NCBI RefSeq assembly: GCF_000482865.1
Contig: NZ_AXWW01000015.1
Location: 78,732 to 142,731, forward strand
DNA from: Actinokineospora inagensis DSM 44258
Lineage (GTDB): Bacteria > Actinomycetota > Actinomycetes > Mycobacteriales > Pseudonocardiaceae
Direction of reading: 5' to 3'
DNA: 64,000 bases
Under the pieces are notes generated by a model, which worked only from the letters and a program-made list of their open reading frames with translations, did no database searches and was not told the DNA's origin. This document shows, in pieces, positions 60,066-64,000 of this stretch (its first letter is position 1; each line of letters opens with the position of its first letter). The position numbers were made by a program, and so were the translations under genes.

Positions 60066-60323
60066 GAGGTCACCCGGCACGAACTGCTGGGCAAGTGGGA
60101 CACCGTGCCGCACTGGACCGTGACCCATACCTCCGATGACGTCGTGGTCGCCAACCCCGGGAAGTTCTTGAACGCCAACGTATCCGTGTCGTTGCTCGCC
60201 GCGGGACCCGGCATCAAGCCGTGGATCGACGACAACCAGAAGGCGGGAAACCTCCTCGGTCAACTCTGCAACCGGGACCGCCTCGTCGACGGTGACGCGT
60301 TCTACGTGCACATCAACCCCTGA
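60051..60323 (+). pseudogene. C-terminal gene fragment, unknown
   Basis: About 90 residues read naturally (EVTRHELLGKWDTVPHWTV ... LLAAGPGIKPWIDDNQKAGNLLGQL ... DAFYVHINP), with no good start codon; the upstream continuation of the frame lies antisense to the methyltransferase remnant. It is probably the tail of a gene whose 5' part was lost, in the same decayed patch. I do not recognise the family. Confidence 0.4.
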
Positions 60324-60385
60324 GTAGGCTGGTTCGTCGGGGCGTGGTGTGGGGCGCTCCGACGAACCAGCGGCAGGAGGCGCCC

Positions 60386-60580
60386 ATGTCGGCACTCGGG
60401 GAGTTCCTGGTCCTCGCCGACCGCAAAATGCTCTCCTTCCACGACCCCGCCGTGGACGCCCTCGCCCCGGACCTCGCCCTCCGCCGTGGCGCGGTCGTCG
60501 CCGACACCGACCGGTTGTGCCTGCGCACGGCCCGGGACGACACCCGGATCCGGCTGGTTCTGCACGTCGGGCGGGCGTGA
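60386..60580 (+). CDS. Small unknown protein (64 aa)
   Basis: ATG 60386 has GCAGGAGG 5 nt upstream, a strong site. The protein (MSALGEFLVLADRKMLSFHD ... LRRGAVVADTDRLCLRTARDDTRIRLVLHVGRA) looks like a compact alpha/beta domain. I do not recognise it. The stop overlaps the ATG of the next membrane gene (TGATG), so the two are translated together. Confidence 0.6.
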   Translation: MSALGEFLVLADRKMLSFHDPAVDALAPDLALRRGAVVADTDRLCLRTARDDTRIRLVLHVGRA

Positions 60581-61089
60581 TGGTCGCCAGGGGATGGGTG
60601 CTCATCGGCCTGTTCGGGCTGCTGGTGCTCGGCGCCGCGTTCGTGCCCGCGGACACGCCGGTTCGCTTCCAGGACTACCAACCGCTGTCAATGTCCCATG
60701 TGGACTGGTACTGGATCGCGGCGACGGTGGTGGGCGGCGTGGTCGCCGCGTTCTCGTTGACCCCCCGTCGCTGGTGGGCGCTCGTCGTGGTGGCCGGGCT
60801 GGCGGTGGCGGGGATCTTCCTGCAACCCGGACCGTATGCGCTGGCCGCGTTGTTGGCCGCCGTCGCGCTCAACAACCGGGACATCGCGGTCGGGGTGGCC
60901 GCCGTGGTGCTGGCCGCCGTCCGCTTCTTCACCCGACCGGACTCGTCGAGCGGCATGACCTTCATCAGCCGGGACGAGTTCACCACCGGCCACGGGCCGC
61001 TCATCCCGGGCATCGCCGTACTGGTCGTCGCCGTGATCACGCTCCTGTGGCGGGTCGGTACCGGAGGTTCACCCCGGCGTTCGGGGTGA
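60580..61089 (+). CDS. Membrane protein, unknown function
   Basis: A 169-aa protein from ATG 60580 in a TGATG overlap. There are four to five membrane helices (WVLIGLFGLLVLGAAFVPA, WYWIAATVVGGVVAAFSL, WWALVVVAGLAVAGIFL and others). A polar loop, DSSSGMTFISRDEFTTGHGPL, lies near residue 125. No family is recognised. It forms a two-gene unit with the 64-aa protein. Its last 53 bp overlap the convergent DHFR-like gene, a large overlap but both frames look real. Confidence 0.65.
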   Translation: MVARGWVLIGLFGLLVLGAAFVPADTPVRFQDYQPLSMSHVDWYWIAATVVGGVVAAFSLTPRRWWALVVVAGLAVAGIFLQPGPYALAALLAAVALNNRDIAVGVAAVVLAAVRFFTRPDSSSGMTFISRDEFTTGHGPLIPGIAVLVVAVITLLWRVGTGGSPRRSG

Positions 61090-61576
61090 GGTGGATCGGG
61101 GTGCCGCCCGGGTTGTCGTAGAGGCGGATGCCGTCACCGAGCAGAACGGGCGCGACGTGGATGTCGATCTCGTCGATCAGGCCCTCGGCGAGCAGTTGGC
61201 GGCCGATGGTGGGCGAGAAGACCTCCAGGTTCTTGCCCGCCGCCGCCCCGAGCCCGATCTGGACTGCCTCGGCGGCGGAGCAGTCGAGGAACGTGACGCC
61301 CGGGGTGGGCGTGGCGTCCTCGGGGTGGTGGGTGAGGATGAAGATCGGCCCAGCCCAGGCCCCGCCGTACGGCCGAGCGCCGCTGATCTTGTCCCACCCC
61401 GCGCGACCGCCGAGGACCGCACCGGTGGTCGCGGTGTACTCGGCGATCAAGCCGGGTCGGGTGGTGAGGCCGGACAGCCAGTCCATGCTGTGACCAGGCC
61501 CGGCGACGAACCCGTCGAGGGACATCGTGAAGTGCCAGAGAACCTTGCCGGACGCGGTCTGCGGCGGGAACTCCAT
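61037..61576 (-). CDS. Dihydrofolate reductase/RibD C-terminal family protein
   Basis: A 179-aa protein from ATG 61576 with GGAGGGG upstream. Family blocks are present: VLWHFTMSLDGFVAGPGHSMDWL at the N-terminus, YTATTGAVLGGRAGWDKI, and LEVFSPTIGRQLLAEGLIDEIDIHVAPVLLGDGIRLYDN. Such proteins are NADPH-binding reductases of unknown substrate, widespread in actinobacteria. No neighbour indicates its pathway. Confidence 0.88.
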   Translation of the reverse strand: MEFPPQTASGKVLWHFTMSLDGFVAGPGHSMDWLSGLTTRPGLIAEYTATTGAVLGGRAGWDKISGARPYGGAWAGPIFILTHHPEDATPTPGVTFLDCSAAEAVQIGLGAAAGKNLEVFSPTIGRQLLAEGLIDEIDIHVAPVLLGDGIRLYDNPGGTPIHLTPNAGVNLRYRPATGA

Positions 61577-61618
61577 GGACCCCTCCTGGGGTGCTCGCGG
61601 TGTACGACCGGCCGGACC

Positions 61619-61717
61619 CTAGTGCAGGTGTTCGACAACCCAGGCGATCACCGCCTTGACGATCCCGGAGACCACACCCGCGATCACAGCGCGGCGGACG
61701 GGGTGACGCTCTTTCAT
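61619..61717 (-). CDS. 32-residue hydrophobic peptide
   Basis: ATG 61717 has AGGAGGT about 4 nt upstream, one of the best ribosome-binding sites in the window. The peptide opens with a basic stretch (MKERHPVRRAV), continues as a hydrophobic helix (IAGVVSGIVKAVIAWVV) and ends EHLH before TAG. Size and layout resemble small membrane-active peptides such as type I toxins, but also ordinary small membrane proteins. It is divergent from the STAND NTPase gene, with starts 151 bp apart. Confidence 0.55.
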   Translation of the reverse strand: MKERHPVRRAVIAGVVSGIVKAVIAWVVEHLH

Positions 61718-61868
61718 CGCTACCTCCTGGTTGGGTGCCGCCAGGGTTCCCCGCTGCGCCGTTCGGGTGGCCGATTCCCGGTCGAACCCGGTCGGCACGA
61801 GTGCGTGCGCTGGTCAGCGCTAGATTCCTGCCTGGGACTCCGGTCAAGTCCGGTCAGGGGGGACGGTA

Positions 61869-64000
61869 GTGCGCGGCCTGATCGACTCCTTCGCCACCGA
61901 CCTGCGTGAACTGGTCCGCTCAGCGGGAAGTCCGAGCTTGCGGGATCTCGCCAAGGCGAGCGGGGTGCCCGGGTCGACCTTGGGAGACCTGCTGGCGGGG
62001 CGGTTCACCCGGGTGCCGCCGTGGGATCGGGTACGGGCAGTCGTCGAAGCCTGCGGGCGAGGTGAAGACCTCGGTTGGTGGCGGAAGCGGCACGGGAGCC
62101 TGGAACGCGACCTGAGCCGATTCGAAACCAACTCGCATCCGCCGATTCGGACCCGCTATCTCCACCAAGTCGCCCGCATCGCTCCGCCGGAACTTCTCGG
62201 CCGTGAGACGGAGTTGTCCGACCTGGCGGCCTTCTGCGCTGGTGACGAGTGGTACCAGTGGTGGCGGGCGCCTGCGTGGGCGGGGAAGTCGGCGCTGATG
62301 TCGTGGTTCGTGTTGAACCCGCCGCCGGGAGTGCGGGTGGTGGCGTTCTTCGTCACCGCGCGGTTGGCCGGCCAGGCGGACCGGGTGGCGTTCGTGGACA
62401 ACGTGCTGGAGCAGTTGTTCGCGTTGTCGGGGGAGCAACCGCCGCAACTCCTGTCGGCCGCGACCCGGGAATCGCACCTCCTCGGGTTGCTGACCGATGC
62501 TGCCGCGCGATGTCGGAAACGCGGGGAGGTCTTGGCCCTCGTTGTCGATGGGCTCGACGAAGACCGCGGGATCACCACCGCACCGGACTCGCACAGCATC
62601 GCCGCACTGCTGCCCGCGCATCCGATCGACGGTCTGCGGGTTGTTGTCGCCGGACGCCCTGACCCGCCCGTCCCCGCTGATGTTCCGCCGGACCACCCCT
62701 TACGTGATCGGTCGATCGTCCGGGAGCTGTCGGTGTCTCCGCGCGCGAACGCCCTGCGCGTGGAGATGGAGCGTGACCTCCGACATCTCGTGCACGGCTC
62801 GCCCCTGCAGCGGGACCTGCTTGGCCTCCTCGTTGCCGCAGGCGGCGGCCTGACCGCCGACGACCTCGCCGTCCTCACCGACTCCAGCACCTGGGAAGTC
62901 CAAGACCACCTCAACACGGTGACCGGCCGCAGCTTCACCCGCCGCGACGACGCCTACCTCCTGGCACACGAAGAACTCCACCGCACAGCCACCGACATGC
63001 TCGGCCGCCACCTGGACACCTACCGCGATCGCCTCCACGGCTGGGCCGACGGGTACCTCGCCGCCGGATGGCCTGTCGACACCCCGGACTACCTTCTCCG
63101 CGCTTACCACACCACCCTCCTCTCGGCAGGCGACCTGGCCCGCGCCACGACCCTGTGCCTTGACAAGTCCCGCCGTGAGCGCATGCTCGAATCGACCTCC
63201 GGCGACCACGTTTGCCTGGCCCAGATCGTGGCCACGATCGACGCCCACGTCGCTCTTGATCCTCCCGATCTGGTCACGATCAGCCGACTGGCCGTCCACC
63301 GCGACCACCTCGTCGACCGCAACGCCCACATCCCGGTGGAACTCCCCGCCCTCTGGGCGCGGTTGGGCAACCCGAGGCGGGGCATCGCCCTGGCCCGCTC
63401 GATCTCCGACGACCGTGCGCGTGTGTGGGCCCTGGTCGCCTTGCTGCCCGAGTTGGCCAAAGCCGCTGCCCTGTCGGATGAACTGATCGATGAGTACATT
63501 GTGGAGGCTCAACAGTGGAGCGGCGGGAACAAGGTGTCCGCGGTGGCCCGAACCCTGGCCACCGCCGGTCAAGTCGACCGAGCGGTGGAACTCGCCCGGT
63601 CGACACCCGATCCCGACGAGGCCGCGTTGTGGGGCGTGGTCGACATGGCGGTGGCGGCGGGTCAGGTCTCACGTGCGGTGGAGATCGCCCAGTCACTGGA
63701 GATACCGGTGTGGCGGGCCAATGCGCTGGCACGGGTAGCTCCGCACCGGCCGGAGTTGCTGGAGGACGCGATGGCGGCAGCCTGCGTGATCACGGAGCCG
63801 TTGGCGCGGGATGAGACGCTGATGTCGGTGGCGCGGGTACTGGCCGAGTGCGGTCACCGTGACCGGGCTGAGCACGTGGCACGGTCGATCCACCAACCCC
63901 GCTCACTGTGTTACGCGCTCTTGGCGGTGGCGAAGGCGTCGACCAACGCGGGCGAACCCGATGTCGCCCGCCGCCTGCTGGATGAGTTGGCCAGCCAGGC
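61869..64000 (+). CDS. STAND-type NTPase with N-terminal HTH and C-terminal helical repeats (partial)
   Basis: The frame is open from GTG 61869 (GGGGGGA 5 nt upstream) to the window edge, at least 710 residues. Residues about 1-60 look like an XRE-type HTH (DLRELVRSAGSPSLRDLAKASGVPGSTLGDLLAGRF). A NACHT/STAND-like ATPase follows: a Walker A variant PAWAGKSALM (Lys140), Walker B LALVVDGLDED (Asp227) and VVVAGRPDP. From about residue 470 the chain is made of helical repeats (AGQVDRAVELARSTPDPDEAALWGVVDMAVA and the like), as in TPR/HEAT sensor regions. STAND proteins of this layout are often immune sensors or signalling switches. The function of this one is unknown. Confidence 0.82.
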   Translation, partial: MRGLIDSFATDLRELVRSAGSPSLRDLAKASGVPGSTLGDLLAGRFTRVPPWDRVRAVVEACGRGEDLGWWRKRHGSLERDLSRFETNSHPPIRTRYLHQVARIAPPELLGRETELSDLAAFCAGDEWYQWWRAPAWAGKSALMSWFVLNPPPGVRVVAFFVTARLAGQADRVAFVDNVLEQLFALSGEQPPQLLSAATRESHLLGLLTDAAARCRKRGEVLALVVDGLDEDRGITTAPDSHSIAALLPAHPIDGLRVVVAGRPDPPVPADVPPDHPLRDRSIVRELSVSPRANALRVEMERDLRHLVHGSPLQRDLLGLLVAAGGGLTADDLAVLTDSSTWEVQDHLNTVTGRSFTRRDDAYLLAHEELHRTATDMLGRHLDTYRDRLHGWADGYLAAGWPVDTPDYLLRAYHTTLLSAGDLARATTLCLDKSRRERMLESTSGDHVCLAQIVATIDAHVALDPPDLVTISRLAVHRDHLVDRNAHIPVELPALWARLGNPRRGIALARSISDDRARVWALVALLPELAKAAALSDELIDEYIVEAQQWSGGNKVSAVARTLATAGQVDRAVELARSTPDPDEAALWGVVDMAVAAGQVSRAVEIAQSLEIPVWRANALARVAPHRPELLEDAMAAACVITEPLARDETLMSVARVLAECGHRDRAEHVARSIHQPRSLCYALLAVAKASTNAGEPDVARRLLDELASQ

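Noticed and set aside
59895-60656. Minus-strand frame of 253 codons reading into a methyltransferase motif I
   Set aside because: Only the last 40 codons look genuine. The rest is antisense to the plus-strand fragment and the 64-aa gene, so it is scored as part of a pseudogene instead.
1-64000. tRNA, rRNA, CRISPR arrays, integrase or insertion-sequence transposase genes
   Set aside because: I looked for these on both strands and saw no convincing example. I cannot exclude a small RNA that leaves no obvious sequence mark.

Overview
The window is high-GC actinobacterial DNA. Several gene families point to the order Pseudonocardiales: paired XRE/DUF5753 and DUF397 (Scr-type) genes, an ESX-type (type VII) secretion locus with very large effectors, ANTAR and ECF regulators, M6 and M4 secreted proteases, and frequent GTG/TTG starts with 4-bp ATGA/GTGA overlaps. 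The genus cannot be fixed from the sequence alone.

Layout. (1) 1-9.8 kb: a surface-glycan or small-molecule assembly region. It holds two FemAB/GNAT-like acyltransferases, a Wzx-like flippase, an unknown membrane protein, a zinc-ribbon protein, a SnoaL-like protein, and a tightly coupled operon of sugar epimerase, GT2 glycosyltransferase and ATP-grasp ligase. (2) 9.8-18.5 kb: an amidohydrolase, a NarL-type two-component system, a four-gene membrane/secreted operon with YtkA-like domains, an Rsm22-like methyltransferase, a small HTH protein and a SnoaL-like protein. (3) 18.8-22.8 kb: a secreted M6 metalloprotease, a DUF2306-like membrane protein and an ECF sigma factor. (4) 22.9-46.4 kb: a type VII secretion locus. 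MycP and EccC are on the minus strand; EccD, EccB, three or four small WXG100-type proteins, a 759-aa PPE/EspB-like substrate, a YbaB-like protein and a 3594-aa giant effector are on the plus strand. EccE and EccA are not seen. The mycosin has lost its catalytic Ser and oxyanion Asn. The giant effector carries two copies of a papain-fold (glutamine-deamidase-like) domain.

(5) 46.4-57 kb: a DUF6292-like protein, catalase, a GAF-ANTAR regulator, an M4 metalloprotease with a chitin-binding tail, a 147-bp inverted-repeat element, a GNAT-TetR pair divergent from an aldo/keto reductase with two clear operators, and an MFS exporter divergent from an XRE-cupin regulator. (6) 57-64 kb: a Scr-type XRE/DUF397 cluster, whose DUF397 protein has a threefold internal repeat, decayed gene fragments, small membrane genes, a DHFR-like protein, a 32-aa hydrophobic peptide gene, and a STAND NTPase with an N-terminal HTH and C-terminal helical repeats that runs off the end.

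The strongest candidates for undescribed biology are the ESX locus (dead mycosin plus double-headed effector) and the HTH-STAND NTPase with its divergent micropeptide. A 13-fold repeated octamer, TCTTACCG/CGGTAAGA, also stands out. All functional statements are from motif reading; no database search was run.
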